This document shows positions 1-8,911 of a stretch of 64,000 bases of DNA, in pieces (positions within the stretch are counted from its first letter, which is position 1; every line of letters starts with the position of its first letter). The notes beneath the pieces are model-generated. The model was not told where the DNA came from and ran no database searches. It worked only from the letters and a program-made list of their open reading frames with translations. Both the position numbers and the translations under genes were made by a program. The stretch is from Xanthomonas cassavae CFBP 4642 (GTDB lineage: Bacteria; Pseudomonadota; Gammaproteobacteria; Xanthomonadales; Xanthomonadaceae), in the NCBI RefSeq assembly GCF_000454545.1, contig NZ_CM002139.1, forward strand, positions 688,705 to 752,704. The letters are read 5' to 3'.

Positions 1-190
1 GCAGCCGGATCATTTCGCACACGCCTTCGGCGGATTGCTTAGCGGCACCGATCGTGGGGAGTGGATCGGTCGTCTCCAGTTCAAGGATGCGCCGGAAATA
101 TCCGTGTGCTTTTAGAAGAAAACGTGCCGTCCACGGCAAGGCGAGATTTCTATTGGGAAGCAGATTTGCAGGGCCTGCCCATCGATCCAT
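1..190 (-). CDS. possible partial reading frame running off the left edge
   Basis: An open frame starts at an ATG at 188-190 and stays open for 63 codons to the window edge (begins MDRWAGPANLL, later ILELETTDPLPT). I do not recognise a family. Codon use is poorer in third-position G/C than in the neighbouring Xanthomonas genes, which suggests either an accessory gene or a chance frame. It lies downstream of the conditioned medium factor gene on the same strand, and there is no clear ribosome binding site. Confidence is low because only the N-terminal part can be seen. Confidence 0.22.
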   Translation of the reverse strand, partial: MDRWAGPANLLPNRNLALPWTARFLLKAHGYFRRILELETTDPLPTIGAAKQSAEGVCEMIRL

Positions 191-206
191 GACTGCAATG
201 CCAGTA

Positions 207-240
207 TGCCATGACCGGCTCTCTCGGACCGGCCATGGCA
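207..240 (-). terminator. hairpin downstream of the conditioned medium factor gene
   Basis: Arms TGCCATGACCGGCT and GACCGGCCATGGCA pair over 12 of 14 positions about 20 bases past the stop codon at 260. There is no T-run after the stem on the minus strand, so it may be an imperfect terminator or a 3' stabilising hairpin. Confidence 0.35.
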
Positions 241-259
241 CTTGCCGCTTACGTCTGCA

Positions 260-2208
260 TCACCTTGCCGCGTTGGCATTCATCACTGCATTGCGGTTGG
301 CATCCAGATACTGCGCCGGGTCGCGCATGCCGGTGGTGTGGCACTGGCCGGTGGCGTGGCCGCGATTGACGCCGCCGGGCAGCTGCGCATTGACCTGCTC
401 CACGGTGCCGTCTTCCGGGTCGTTCAACACCAGGTCCGAGGCCGCGTTGCAGTAGTCGTTGGTGTACCAGTTGGTCTTAGCGAACGAGGTGGTGTAGTAG
501 TTGGCCTTGGCGCGCGCGTCGGCGGGAATGCCGGCCAGCCAGGCCTTGGCGCCGTCGTAGGTCATGTCCGCATTGGTGCCGCAGCCCACGCCGAACCCCG
601 ATACCACCGCGGCCAGTATGCCGGACAGATTGGTGCCCTGATAGGGCGTGCCCACCGACTGCATCACGCGCCCCCCGCTGGCGTTATCCAGGCCGCTCCA
701 GTAGTAGGTGTACAGGTGCAGCGCGGCCATGCCGCCCTGGCTGTGCGCCACCGTTGAAAACGACGACCACTGGCTGGCGAATTGCGCGATACGCTGTGCA
801 AACTGGTCGTTGCTGCGGTTCTGCTTGGCGTCCAGGAAGGTGGAGGCGTTGGTGAACTGCGCCTGCGGCCACACGCCGTTGGAGCAATAGCCGTGCACCA
901 GCACCAGCTGCGATCCGGCCGCCTGCGGGCGTGCCATGGCGGTGGCCAGCGTCGACGGGCGTGGCCCCATGCGCATGCTCTCGTCGATGGCGCCGGTGGC
1001 ACGCGCGATGCTGGCGCGCCGCAACGCCGGCACCTGCAGCGGCAAGCTGTCGGCCTGCACCAACGGGATGTAGTAATCGGGGTCTTCGATGCGCAGCCCA
1101 CGCAGCGAGAACGGCGCACGTGCGCCGGCACGCGCGATCCAACGCTCGTCCAGGCTCAGCGGCAGCTGTCCCTGCTGCGGCGCCAGCATGCCGCCGATCC
1201 ATGCCACCGGCACATCACGGCCCTTGGCATCGGTCCCCCAGACCTGACCGAACACACGATAGTGCGACGGTGCCTTGCCGCGCGCAGCCACCGGCAAGGC
1301 AAGCGCGAGCCGGGTGCCCTCGGCTGCGCGTGCGCTGAGTGCATTGCCCATCAGGCGCAGGGACGTATCCAGCACGGGCATCACATGTTCGCTGGTCCGC
1401 ACGAAGGGCTGCCCGGCCTGGTCGTGGCCGCGCACGATGACCTGCGCAATCCAGGTGCCCTCGCGGCCTGGCTGGAACTTGCCGCCATACACGCCGTCGC
1501 CGGCCGCGCCATCGTTATGGGCGCCGTCGTCGGCCATCGGCAGGACGCGCACTGCGCCTTGCGGATCGATCACCCGCAGGCCGGCGGTGTCGATCTGCCC
1601 GGCTTGACTGGCGAGCAGGGTCGCACCACGCGCATCGTTGCCGCTGAGCATCGCGTTGAGCGTCAGCGACTTGCCCACCAGGTGCTGGCGGTCGCGCGGA
1701 TACGAGGCCAGCTGCGTACGGGCATCGCCTTCCATCAGCACATAGCCGCGCTGCGCCAGCGGCGAGGCCGATTGCAGGTCAATGACCAGTTGCCGTTCTG
1801 TGCGGCGTCCACCGCGTAGCGCATGCCGGTGGTGCCGTTGTCCGCCGTGCCCAGCACGGTGCGTTGTGCCTGCACCTGCGGCGCGGCGGCGGCGCGTGCG
1901 CCGGCAACACGTGGTGCCGCCACGGCGGCGTCCCATGCCTGGTCGCCGGCCAGCACCATGAAACGCAGGCGGCCATTTTCCACCGGCAGCGTGCCTTGCC
2001 AGCGTGCGGCGTTACCGGCCGGCGTCAGCTCCACCGGCAACAGGGCGCTCTTGGACAGGATCGCCGACTCGGCCGGATCGGGTGCGCGCATCTGCGCGAA
2101 CTCCTCAGGAGGGCCGGCCAGTTGTTTGGGCTGCAGGTCGGCCGCCGCCAGCGGCATCGACACGAGCGACAGGGTGCACATCACGGACAACAACGAGGAC
2201 TTGCGCAT
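260..2208 (-). pseudogene. cmfA: conditioned medium factor / secreted alpha-beta hydrolase, frameshifted
   Basis: The ATG at 2206-2208 follows a good AAGGAGAGA site and opens a signal peptide (MRKSSLLSV...PLAAA). The N-terminal frame reads to about codon 140 (AAQNGNW) and stops early. The downstream frame takes over at QLVIDLQSASPL and reads to 260. Restoring one base near 1789 gives one protein of 649 residues. The C-terminal half holds a hydrolase fold with VLVHGYC near residue 434 and the nucleophile motif AHSQGG near 487. The sequence looks like the xanthomonad protein annotated as conditioned medium factor; that name is from memory, with no search done. The break is either real or a one-base assembly error in a GGC/CAA context. 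Confidence 0.72.
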
Positions 2209-2522
2209 GGCGACATCTCTCCTTGGACGTTGCGGATGCAATGCCATCGCACGCAGCAACGGCATTGGATGCAGCGCCCCCTCGCCGCGATTCGCAAAGG
2301 TTATACATCGCGCGCATGACAAGCCTGCTGTGCGCTGCAACACCTCACATGTGCAGCGTAGAAAACGCCAGGACTAGATAGCACAGACTGTGATGAGGGT
2401 CGCGGACATGCAGAAAATTGCGCTCTAATGCGTATCGAACCGCTGCCCGAGATTGATGTTCAGAACCTCACCTCGCGTGTGTTTGGCGGCTCGGCTGGAC
2501 GCGCGTCATCTGTTTGATGCGT

Positions 2523-3401
2523 CTACAGGTTGACGGGATGCGTGAGCCTGCTCCGGGAGCAGTAATGCTCTACCCACGCGACCGAGCGTGCGATCCCGCC
2601 GAACGGAAACAGGTGCAGGCGGACATCGCCATGCGCTTTGGTCAGGCCGGCGGTGAGGCGATCAACAAAGCGGTCCGGCCCGGCCGTTCCAAGCAGCTTA
2701 CCGATCGAGGCGCCGTAGTTGGACAGCATCGCCGCGCTGGCGCTCACACCGCACCTTGCGGCATAGCGGGCGAGCACCGCAACGCCGGCAGGACCTGGCA
2801 CACCCACGCGCACCGGAGCGTCAATGCCACGCGCGCGCAGCGTCTCCAACCACCTCAGCACAAGGTACGCATCGAACGCGAACTGCGTAACGATCAGTGG
2901 TGCCATGCCGCGCTCGGCGATGCTGCGACACTTGCGATCCAGGACCTCCCATTGGGCGCCTGCATGCATGGCCGGATGGCCTTCCGGATGTCCCGTCACG
3001 GCGAGGCTCTGGATTCCAGCGTGCTCGAAAACGCCTGTCGCGATCAGCGACACGCTATCTGGAAACGGCCCGATCGGAGACGACGAATCACCCGCGATCA
3101 CCAGGCAGTGCTCAACGCCGGCCTCATCGACGGCGCGGCTGAGGAACGCCTGCAGGTCGTCCAGCGAGGCGATGCGGCGCGCCACCAGGTGCGGCATGGG
3201 CGCAAAGCCAAGCGCGCGCACTCTGCATGCGGCGGCCAGTCGCGTCGCGGTGTCCTGGCCGGGCAGGGACGGGATGGCAATGCGGGAGCCGGGCATGATC
3301 CGCGGTGCCACTGCAGACAACGCGTCGATGTCGTTCGCGGCCACCTCCAGCGAGTAGGCGTCGATGAAGGTGCTGGTGGGCCTGGGCGTGTCTTGATGCA
3401 T
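2523..3401 (-). CDS. methylenetetrahydrofolate reductase-like protein
   Basis: The product of 292 residues resembles the MetF family (flavin-dependent reduction of methylene-THF to methyl-THF): PRIMPGSRIAIPSLPG near the N-terminus, an MPHLVARRI segment, then a TGHPEGHP loop and an APLIVTQFAFD strand as expected of the barrel. It is clearly diverged. The ATG at 3399-3401 is chosen over a TTG one codon upstream. It follows metR on the same strand after 180 bases and may share its transcript. Its place beside a methionine synthase that is reported not to need methyl-folate is odd, so its true substrate is open. Confidence 0.75.
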   Translation of the reverse strand: MHQDTPRPTSTFIDAYSLEVAANDIDALSAVAPRIMPGSRIAIPSLPGQDTATRLAAACRVRALGFAPMPHLVARRIASLDDLQAFLSRAVDEAGVEHCLVIAGDSSSPIGPFPDSVSLIATGVFEHAGIQSLAVTGHPEGHPAMHAGAQWEVLDRKCRSIAERGMAPLIVTQFAFDAYLVLRWLETLRARGIDAPVRVGVPGPAGVAVLARYAARCGVSASAAMLSNYGASIGKLLGTAGPDRFVDRLTAGLTKAHGDVRLHLFPFGGIARSVAWVEHYCSRSRLTHPVNL

Positions 3402-3581
3402 CAACGGGTGTGGCGTCCTTCAATCATTGGTTGGCTCCGGCACGCGTGCATGGATCGAGCGCTGCGGGACAGCGGCGTGGCTCTCATCAGCGCACCAGAG
3501 CGCGGCGCGCAGCAGCCATGCAACAGGTGCGGTCGTTGCCGTGAGGCAGCGCACGTGGCGCGCGGCGGGCGATAGCGCCCA

Positions 3582-4496
3582 TCAGTTGGCTGCGGGTGGA
3601 CGGGCGGTGGCATTGGCAGGCTGTCGCGCCAATTCGATGAAGGCACGCAGGTAGTCGATGGCGATATCGGCCTCGCGCGCGCCCAGGAAGATCTGCTTGG
3701 GAATGCCGCGCGCACCCAGCCGGACCGGCACCACGTCCATCCTTGCCGCATATTCCTCGACCAGCCAGCGTGGCATGGCGGCCACGCCGCGGCCGCTGGC
3801 CACCATCTGCATCATGATGTCGGTCGTTTCGATGGCCTTGTGGCGGCGCGGCGTGACACCGGCCGGCAGCAAGAACTGGCTGTAGATATCCAGGCGCTCC
3901 AGGTCCACGGGGTAGCTGATGAGCACCTCGCGGGTCAGCTGTTGCGGCTTGACATAGGCGGCTGACGCCAGCGCATGGCCCTTGGCCACGACCAGCACCT
4001 GTTCGTAGTCGAACACCGGCTCGAACTTCAGCCCGGGCTTGAACAGCGGGTCGGGCGTGACCAGCAGATCGATCTCATAGCCAAACAGCGCGCCAATGCC
4101 GCCGAACTGGAACTTCTGCTTCACGTCCACATCCACATCCGGCCACGTGGCCAGATAAGGCGACACCAGCTTGAGCAGCCATTGGTAGCAGGGATGGCAT
4201 TCCATGCCGATGCGTAGCGCGCCGCGTTCGCCCTGCGCAAACTGCCCAAGGCGCTCTTCGGCCAGAGCCAGCTGCGGCAGCACCCGGTTCGCCACGGCCA
4301 GCAGGTATTGCCCGGCCTGGGTCAGCCGCAGGTTGCGTCCCTCGCGCAGCCACACGTCGGTGCCCAGCTGTTGCTCCAGCTTTTTCATGCTGTGGCTCAG
4401 CGCGGACTGGGTCAGGTTCAACACGCCTGCAGCGGCCGTCAGCGAGCCCTGCTGCTCGACCTGCTGGACGATGGTGAGATGGATGCGCTCGAGCAT
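3582..4496 (-). CDS. metR: LysR-family methionine regulator MetR
   Basis: The product of 304 residues has an N-terminal winged helix (TAAAGVLNLTQSALSHSMKKLE, about residues 18-40) and a LysR effector domain. The run RIGMECHPCYQWL closely matches E. coli MetR (IAIECHSCIQWL), as do LLVTPD, FDYEQVLV and the SYPVDLERLDIY region. MetR proteins sense homocysteine and activate methionine genes. It is transcribed away from the FMN reductase/mesX/mesD genes across a 97-base gap, the usual LysR arrangement, so those genes are its likely targets. Confidence 0.9.
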   Translation of the reverse strand: MLERIHLTIVQQVEQQGSLTAAAGVLNLTQSALSHSMKKLEQQLGTDVWLREGRNLRLTQAGQYLLAVANRVLPQLALAEERLGQFAQGERGALRIGMECHPCYQWLLKLVSPYLATWPDVDVDVKQKFQFGGIGALFGYEIDLLVTPDPLFKPGLKFEPVFDYEQVLVVAKGHALASAAYVKPQQLTREVLISYPVDLERLDIYSQFLLPAGVTPRRHKAIETTDIMMQMVASGRGVAAMPRWLVEEYAARMDVVPVRLGARGIPKQIFLGAREADIAIDYLRAFIELARQPANATARPPAAN

Positions 4497-4510
4497 TCAG
4501 ATGACCCGAA

Positions 4511-4545
4511 TTCATGGACTGTTGAAATAACACCATTTTACTTCA
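4511..4545. promoter_or_regulatory. candidate MetR binding region
   Basis: In the gap between divergent metR and the FMN reductase gene, half-sites TTCA (4511-4514), TGAA (4523-4526) and TTCA (4542-4545) form one TTCA-N8-TGAA and one TGAA-N15-TTCA arrangement. MetR sites are usually written TGAA-N5-TTCA, so the spacing is not canonical. The region is otherwise AT-rich, as expected of a promoter. Confidence 0.4.
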
Positions 4546-4593
4546 TCAAATGCGACCCCTAGCATCGGGGTTCGTCGTTTCAGGTTCACCCGC

Positions 4594-5187
4594 ATGACTG
4601 TCAACGTGCCACACCCCCTCCGCGTCGTCGCGGTCTCCGGCGGGCTGCAGCGCCCCTCCAAGGCCGTCGCCCTGGCCGAACACCTGCTGGCGCTGATCGC
4701 CGCTGCCGTGCCGTGCGAGCAACATTTGATCGAACTCGGGGCGTTGGCGCCGCAGTTCGCCGCTGCGGTCTGGCGCTCGCAGCTACCGGCAACGGTGGAG
4801 CAGGAACTTGCCGCCGTAGAGCAGGCAGACGTGCTGGTGGTGGCAACGCCGGTCTATCGCGGCTCGTTCACCGGGCTGTTCAAGCACTTCTTCGATTTCA
4901 TCCATCAGGATGCCCTCATCGACACCCCGGTATTGCTGGCGGCGACCGGCGGCAGCGACCGCCATGCACTGGTGATCGAGCATCAGTTGCGGCCGCTTTT
5001 CAGCTTCTTCCAGGCACGTACGTTGCCGCTGGGCGTCTACGCGACCGACCGGGATTTCCTGGACTACCGCGTGCACAACGAGGCCCTGGCCGAGCGGGCC
5101 AGACTGGCGGTGCAACGGGCACTGCCACTGATCGCATTGACGCGGCAGGCACCGGCCAGCGCCGCAACTGCGGTGGCCGCAGCCTGA
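4594..5187 (+). CDS. NAD(P)H-dependent FMN reductase
   Basis: The product has 197 residues with a flavodoxin-like fold: VVAVSGGLQRPSKA at the N-terminus is the flavin phosphate loop, and ATPVYRGSFTGLFKHFFDF (about residues 85-103) and AATGGSDRHAL are typical of the MsuE/SsuE type NADPH-dependent reductases. Such enzymes supply reduced FMN to oxygen-using partners. It is the first gene after the metR divergent promoter and precedes mesX by 163 bases on the same strand. This suggests it feeds reduced flavin to the oxygen-dependent MesX/MesD system; that link is inference. Confidence 0.82.
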   Translation: MTVNVPHPLRVVAVSGGLQRPSKAVALAEHLLALIAAAVPCEQHLIELGALAPQFAAAVWRSQLPATVEQELAAVEQADVLVVATPVYRGSFTGLFKHFFDFIHQDALIDTPVLLAATGGSDRHALVIEHQLRPLFSFFQARTLPLGVYATDRDFLDYRVHNEALAERARLAVQRALPLIALTRQAPASAATAVAAA

Positions 5188-5252
5188 GCGCCATCCACTT
5201 TACGGCTGTCCGGCGGGCCACCTGTGCTTGCCGCGACAGGATTCGTTGGTGC

Positions 5253-5294
5253 GTGCCGGCTGCTCCAGATGCCGGGCGCGCATCCAGCCGGCAC
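5253..5294 (+). other. RNA stem-loop ahead of mesX
   Basis: The perfect 10-base arms GTGCCGGCTG (5253-5262) and CAGCCGGCAC (5285-5294) enclose a 22-base loop that itself holds a GATGC/GCATC stem. It sits in the 163-base space between the FMN reductase gene and mesX. There is no T-run, so it is not a simple terminator. It could be a processing or attenuation element. Confidence 0.4.
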
Positions 5295-5350
5295 ACACCG
5301 CTGCGCCGCAGGGCGCGCGTCCCATTCGAAGAAACAAGGCGTCAGCTGCA

Positions 5351-6334
5351 ATGACTCAGCAATTCACCTTCACCATCAAGAGCCTCCGGTTCGACGAGGA
5401 CTACCAACCTTCGGCCACGACGCGCAACACCACCAACTTTGCGAACCTGGCCAGAGGGCAGCGTCGTCGGGAGAATCTGCGTAACACGCTGGCGATGATC
5501 AACAACCGCTTCAACGATCTGGCCCATTGGGATAATCCCACGCGTGACCGCTACGTTATCGAGCTCGACATCATCTCTGCCGAGATGCACATCGGCGGGC
5601 GTGACGCAGGCGATGCCTTTCCATTGATCGAGATATTGAAGCCTTCCATCGTCGATCAACACACCGGTGCGTGCATCGATGGCATCGCGGGGAATAATTT
5701 TTCGTCCTACGTACGCGACTACGATTTCAGCGTGCTGCTGCCAGCGCACAATCAGGACGGCTCAGGTTTCAACATCCCCGAGGATTTCGGCAGCCTGCAC
5801 GGCACCCTGTTCAAGCACTTCGTGCACTCGGATGCCTACACCGCGCGCTTCGACAAGCCGCCGGTCATCTGCATCAGCGTCTCCACCAGCAGAACCTATC
5901 ACCGCACCGGGAATCGGCACCCCATCCTGGGTGTCGAATACAGGCAGGACGCGTTCTCGCTGACCGATCAGTATTTCGAAAAAATGGGCCTGCAGGTGCG
6001 CTATTTCATGCCGCCGAACAGTGTTGCTCCCCTTGCGTTTTACTTCTTCGGCGACCTGCTCGGCGACTACACCAACCTGGAGCTGATCGGCACCATCAGC
6101 ACGATGGAAACCTTCCAGAAGATTTACCGGCCAGAAATCTATAACGCCAATTCCGCAGCAGGGGCGATCTACCAGCCGAGCCTGAAGCATCAGGATTATT
6201 CGTCCACCCAGATCGTCTACGACCGGGAAGAGCGTAGCCAGCTCGCGGTGACGCAGGGCAAATTCACCGAAGAACACTTCATCCGGCCCTACGGGCATGT
6301 TCTCGCGCAATGGGCGTCCAGCCACGCTTCCTAA
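5351..6334 (+). CDS. mesX: DUF1852 protein MesX, partner of MesD methionine synthase
   Basis: The product of 327 residues begins MTQQFTFTIKSLRFDEDYQPS and has the length and neighbour expected of the DUF1852 family. The ATG at 5351 is preferred over an upstream frame start at 5228 because the extra N-terminus is not conserved-looking. In published work on folate-independent methionine synthases, the MesD family was shown to need a DUF1852 protein and oxygen, and the biochemical role of DUF1852 was left open. Here it sits directly ahead of mesD with a 27-base gap, so the two are almost certainly cotranscribed. Assignment rests on overall similarity from memory plus context. Confidence 0.85.
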   Translation: MTQQFTFTIKSLRFDEDYQPSATTRNTTNFANLARGQRRRENLRNTLAMINNRFNDLAHWDNPTRDRYVIELDIISAEMHIGGRDAGDAFPLIEILKPSIVDQHTGACIDGIAGNNFSSYVRDYDFSVLLPAHNQDGSGFNIPEDFGSLHGTLFKHFVHSDAYTARFDKPPVICISVSTSRTYHRTGNRHPILGVEYRQDAFSLTDQYFEKMGLQVRYFMPPNSVAPLAFYFFGDLLGDYTNLELIGTISTMETFQKIYRPEIYNANSAAGAIYQPSLKHQDYSSTQIVYDREERSQLAVTQGKFTEEHFIRPYGHVLAQWASSHAS

Positions 6335-6361
6335 TCAACCAGACGTAAGACATCACTCATC

Positions 6362-7390
6362 ATGACAAAGCTGCTCCCCACCTCAACCGCCGGCAGCCTG
6401 CCCAAGCCGTCCTGGCTCGCGCAGCCGGAAACACTCTGGTCGCCCTGGAAACTGCAGGACCAGGCACTGGTCGAAGGCAAGCAGGACGCATTGCGCCTGT
6501 CGCTGCAGGAACAGCAGCACGCCGGCATCGATATCGTCAGCGACGGCGAACAGACCCGCCAGCATTTCGTTACCACGTTCATCGAACACCTCAGCGGTGT
6601 CGATTTCGAAAAGCGCGAGACGGTCAGGATCCGCGACCGCTACGATGCCAGCGTGCCGACCGTCGTTGGTGCGGTGAGCCGCCCCACATCCGTATTCGTG
6701 GACGATGCCAGATTCCTGCGTCAGCAGACCGACCAGCCCATCAAGTGGGCGCTGCCCGGTCCCATGACCATGATCGATACGCTCTTTGACGCGCACTACA
6801 AGAGCCGCGAAAAGCTGGCCTGGGAATTTGCCAAGATCCTCAATCAGGAAGCCAGGGAACTCGAAGCCGCCGGCGTGGACATCATCCAGTTCGACGAGCC
6901 GGCCTTCAATGTCTTCTTCGACGAGGTCAACGACTGGGGTGTTGCGACCCTGGAACGCGCAGTCGAAGGACTCAAATGCGAGACCGCCGTCCATATCTGC
7001 TATGGCTACGGCATCAAGGCCAATACCGATTGGAAGCAGACCCTGGGCTCGGAGTGGCGCCAGTACGAAGAGTCGTTCCCCAAGCTGCAGACATCCTCAC
7101 TGGACATCGTCTCGCTGGAGTGCCACAACTCGCACGTGCCGATCGATCTGATCGAGCTGGTGCGCGGCAAGAAGGTGATGGTCGGCGCCATCGACGTGGC
7201 CAGCACAACGATCGAAACAGCCCAGGACGTGGCCGACACGCTGCGCAAGGCGCTGCGGTTTGTCGACGCCGACAAGCTCTACCCGTCCACCAACTGCGGC
7301 ATGGCGCCGCTTGCGCGACACGTCGCGCGCGGCAAGCTCCACGCGCTCAGTGCAGGCGCGCAGATCGTGCGTAGAGAGCTATCAACTTAG
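6362..7390 (+). CDS. mesD: core methionine synthase, MesD family
   Basis: The product of 342 residues corresponds to the C-terminal catalytic barrel of MetE without the N-terminal folate-binding half (full MetE is about 750 residues). Zinc-site residues fall where MetE has them: H211 and C213 in VHICYGYG, E253 in SLECHNSH, and C312 in STNCGMAPL. The DEPAF motif is at 179-183. It transfers a methyl group to homocysteine, but the donor is unknown for this family, which was reported to work without methyl-THF or cobalamin and to need MesX and oxygen. A strong terminator follows 17 bases later. Confidence 0.88.
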   Translation: MTKLLPTSTAGSLPKPSWLAQPETLWSPWKLQDQALVEGKQDALRLSLQEQQHAGIDIVSDGEQTRQHFVTTFIEHLSGVDFEKRETVRIRDRYDASVPTVVGAVSRPTSVFVDDARFLRQQTDQPIKWALPGPMTMIDTLFDAHYKSREKLAWEFAKILNQEARELEAAGVDIIQFDEPAFNVFFDEVNDWGVATLERAVEGLKCETAVHICYGYGIKANTDWKQTLGSEWRQYEESFPKLQTSSLDIVSLECHNSHVPIDLIELVRGKKVMVGAIDVASTTIETAQDVADTLRKALRFVDADKLYPSTNCGMAPLARHVARGKLHALSAGAQIVRRELST

Positions 7391-7406
7391 AGACCAGCAG
7401 CGCCAT

Positions 7407-7436
7407 AAAAAAAGCCCCCGCATGCGGGGGCTTTTT
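7407..7436. terminator. bidirectional intrinsic terminator between mesD and the porin gene
   Basis: A perfect stem GCCCCCGCATGCGGGGGC is flanked by seven A's on the left and five T's on the right. It serves mesD on the plus strand and the convergent porin gene on the minus strand. Confidence 0.92.
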
Positions 7437-7459
7437 CGTGGTCCATCAAGTTGCAGAGA

Positions 7460-8911
7460 TCAGTAATTGACCTGCAACTGCACTCGCAGCAGATCGCCTT
7501 CCACCACCGGATACGGCGCGGTGGTGACGTCGGTACGCTTCATCTTCGAATAGGCAAACACCAGTTCCAGCGCGTCCATCGGCTGCCATTCGACACCGGC
7601 TTCCACTTCGTCCAGGCGCATGCGCGGCGCATTGGTATCGAACTTGGAGCCGCCACGGTAGCTCTGCCATTTCAGGTACGGCAGCAGCGTGCCGTAATTG
7701 AAGTCGTGCGTGAACATCGCCTGCACGTAGCCGCCGCTCAGCGAACGGGTGCGGATGCGACGCTGTGCGACATCCAGCTCCGGCCCGCGGCCCACCGTCC
7801 ACTCCGCCTGCAGGCCGAACGGCTGCGGGTAATAGATGACGTGCGCGGCCACGCGCTGGTCGGTATAGCCGTCAGGGTCGGTGATGGCCGGGGTGAAGCT
7901 GCGGCCATCGATGTTCACTGCCGCCGCGGTTGGTACGAAGCGCCCGCTGTAGGCATCGGCCCCCACTTCCAGGTACTGGCCATTGGCGAACTTGAACGGG
8001 TAGGTGGCGTGCACCACTGCATGCATGCCGTCGTTACGCTCGGCGCGGTTGGCGCCCTGGCCGTTGTACACGCCCGCGCCGATCACGCCATAGTCGCCCG
8101 AGCCCTTCAGGCCGGACTTGACCAGGTCCTGGAAGCGGCCCTTGGCCACGGTGGGGCTGTAGTAGAACACCGCGCCGATATCGCGTTCGTCGCGCAGGCC
8201 GGAGTTGAGCGCATCGGCACGATCCAGCGTCAGGCGGTTCTGGCTGGACTGCAGGTTTTCCCAGCCGTACGGCATTTTCGATTGGCCCACGCGCACGCGG
8301 TACTCGCGCTTCTTGTCGAAGAAGATATCGGCGTAGGCATCGCGCAGCTGCGCGAAGTTGGAGGTGGTCGAGCCGGTGGGCGTGCTGGCAAAGTCGGGCT
8401 GGAAATACAGCGACACATGCTCGTTGAGGTCGCCACTCAGCACCAGGCGTGCACGCCGGATGCCCAGGCTCTGGTCGTTGCCGATGAAGCGATCGCCTGG
8501 CGCGCGCAGGTCCTGCGCATCGCCGCCGATGCCCTGGTTGTAGCGGATCTGGGTGTAGCCGCGCAGGCTGAGCTTGTCGTACCACTTCTTGCCGGCCTCG
8601 GCCGACTTGGCCGGTGCCGGCGCAGGTGCTGCAGCGGGAGGGGCCTGGGCGATGGCGGTATCGGCCGGCGGCGCAGCACCCGGCGCCGGTGGCAGCGGTT
8701 GAGTAGGTGCGGCGGGCATTGCCGACGCCGGCAGCTTGCCGTTTTCGTCCACCTGCACGAATTTGCCCAGCTTGTCGCGGCCCGGCGCGGGCTCGGCAAA
8801 GATCTGCTTGGTCTTGCGGTCGACGTACAGCTCCAGCTCGGCGGCCAGCGTGCTGCCGCTTGCGCTCGCGCTCAGGGCGCACAGGACGGTGGCGAGATTG
8901 CGTTTTTTCAT
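7460..8911 (-). CDS. phosphate-selective porin O/P-like outer membrane protein
   Basis: The product has 483 residues. It opens with a signal peptide (MKKRNLATVLCALSASASGSTLAAE). Next comes a Pro/Ala-rich linker (about residues 60-105) and then a beta-barrel of the OprO/OprP type with SLRGYTQIRYN, FIGNDQSLGIRRARL and EHVSLYFQPDFA. It ends in VQLQVNY with a C-terminal aromatic residue, as outer-membrane barrels do. Such trimeric porins pass phosphate, polyphosphate or other anions. The ATG at 8909-8911 starts the signal peptide; longer frames upstream add unlikely sequence. The proline-rich insert is longer than I expect for OprP. Confidence 0.85.
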   Translation of the reverse strand: MKKRNLATVLCALSASASGSTLAAELELYVDRKTKQIFAEPAPGRDKLGKFVQVDENGKLPASAMPAAPTQPLPPAPGAAPPADTAIAQAPPAAAPAPAPAKSAEAGKKWYDKLSLRGYTQIRYNQGIGGDAQDLRAPGDRFIGNDQSLGIRRARLVLSGDLNEHVSLYFQPDFASTPTGSTTSNFAQLRDAYADIFFDKKREYRVRVGQSKMPYGWENLQSSQNRLTLDRADALNSGLRDERDIGAVFYYSPTVAKGRFQDLVKSGLKGSGDYGVIGAGVYNGQGANRAERNDGMHAVVHATYPFKFANGQYLEVGADAYSGRFVPTAAAVNIDGRSFTPAITDPDGYTDQRVAAHVIYYPQPFGLQAEWTVGRGPELDVAQRRIRTRSLSGGYVQAMFTHDFNYGTLLPYLKWQSYRGGSKFDTNAPRMRLDEVEAGVEWQPMDALELVFAYSKMKRTDVTTAPYPVVEGDLLRVQLQVNY

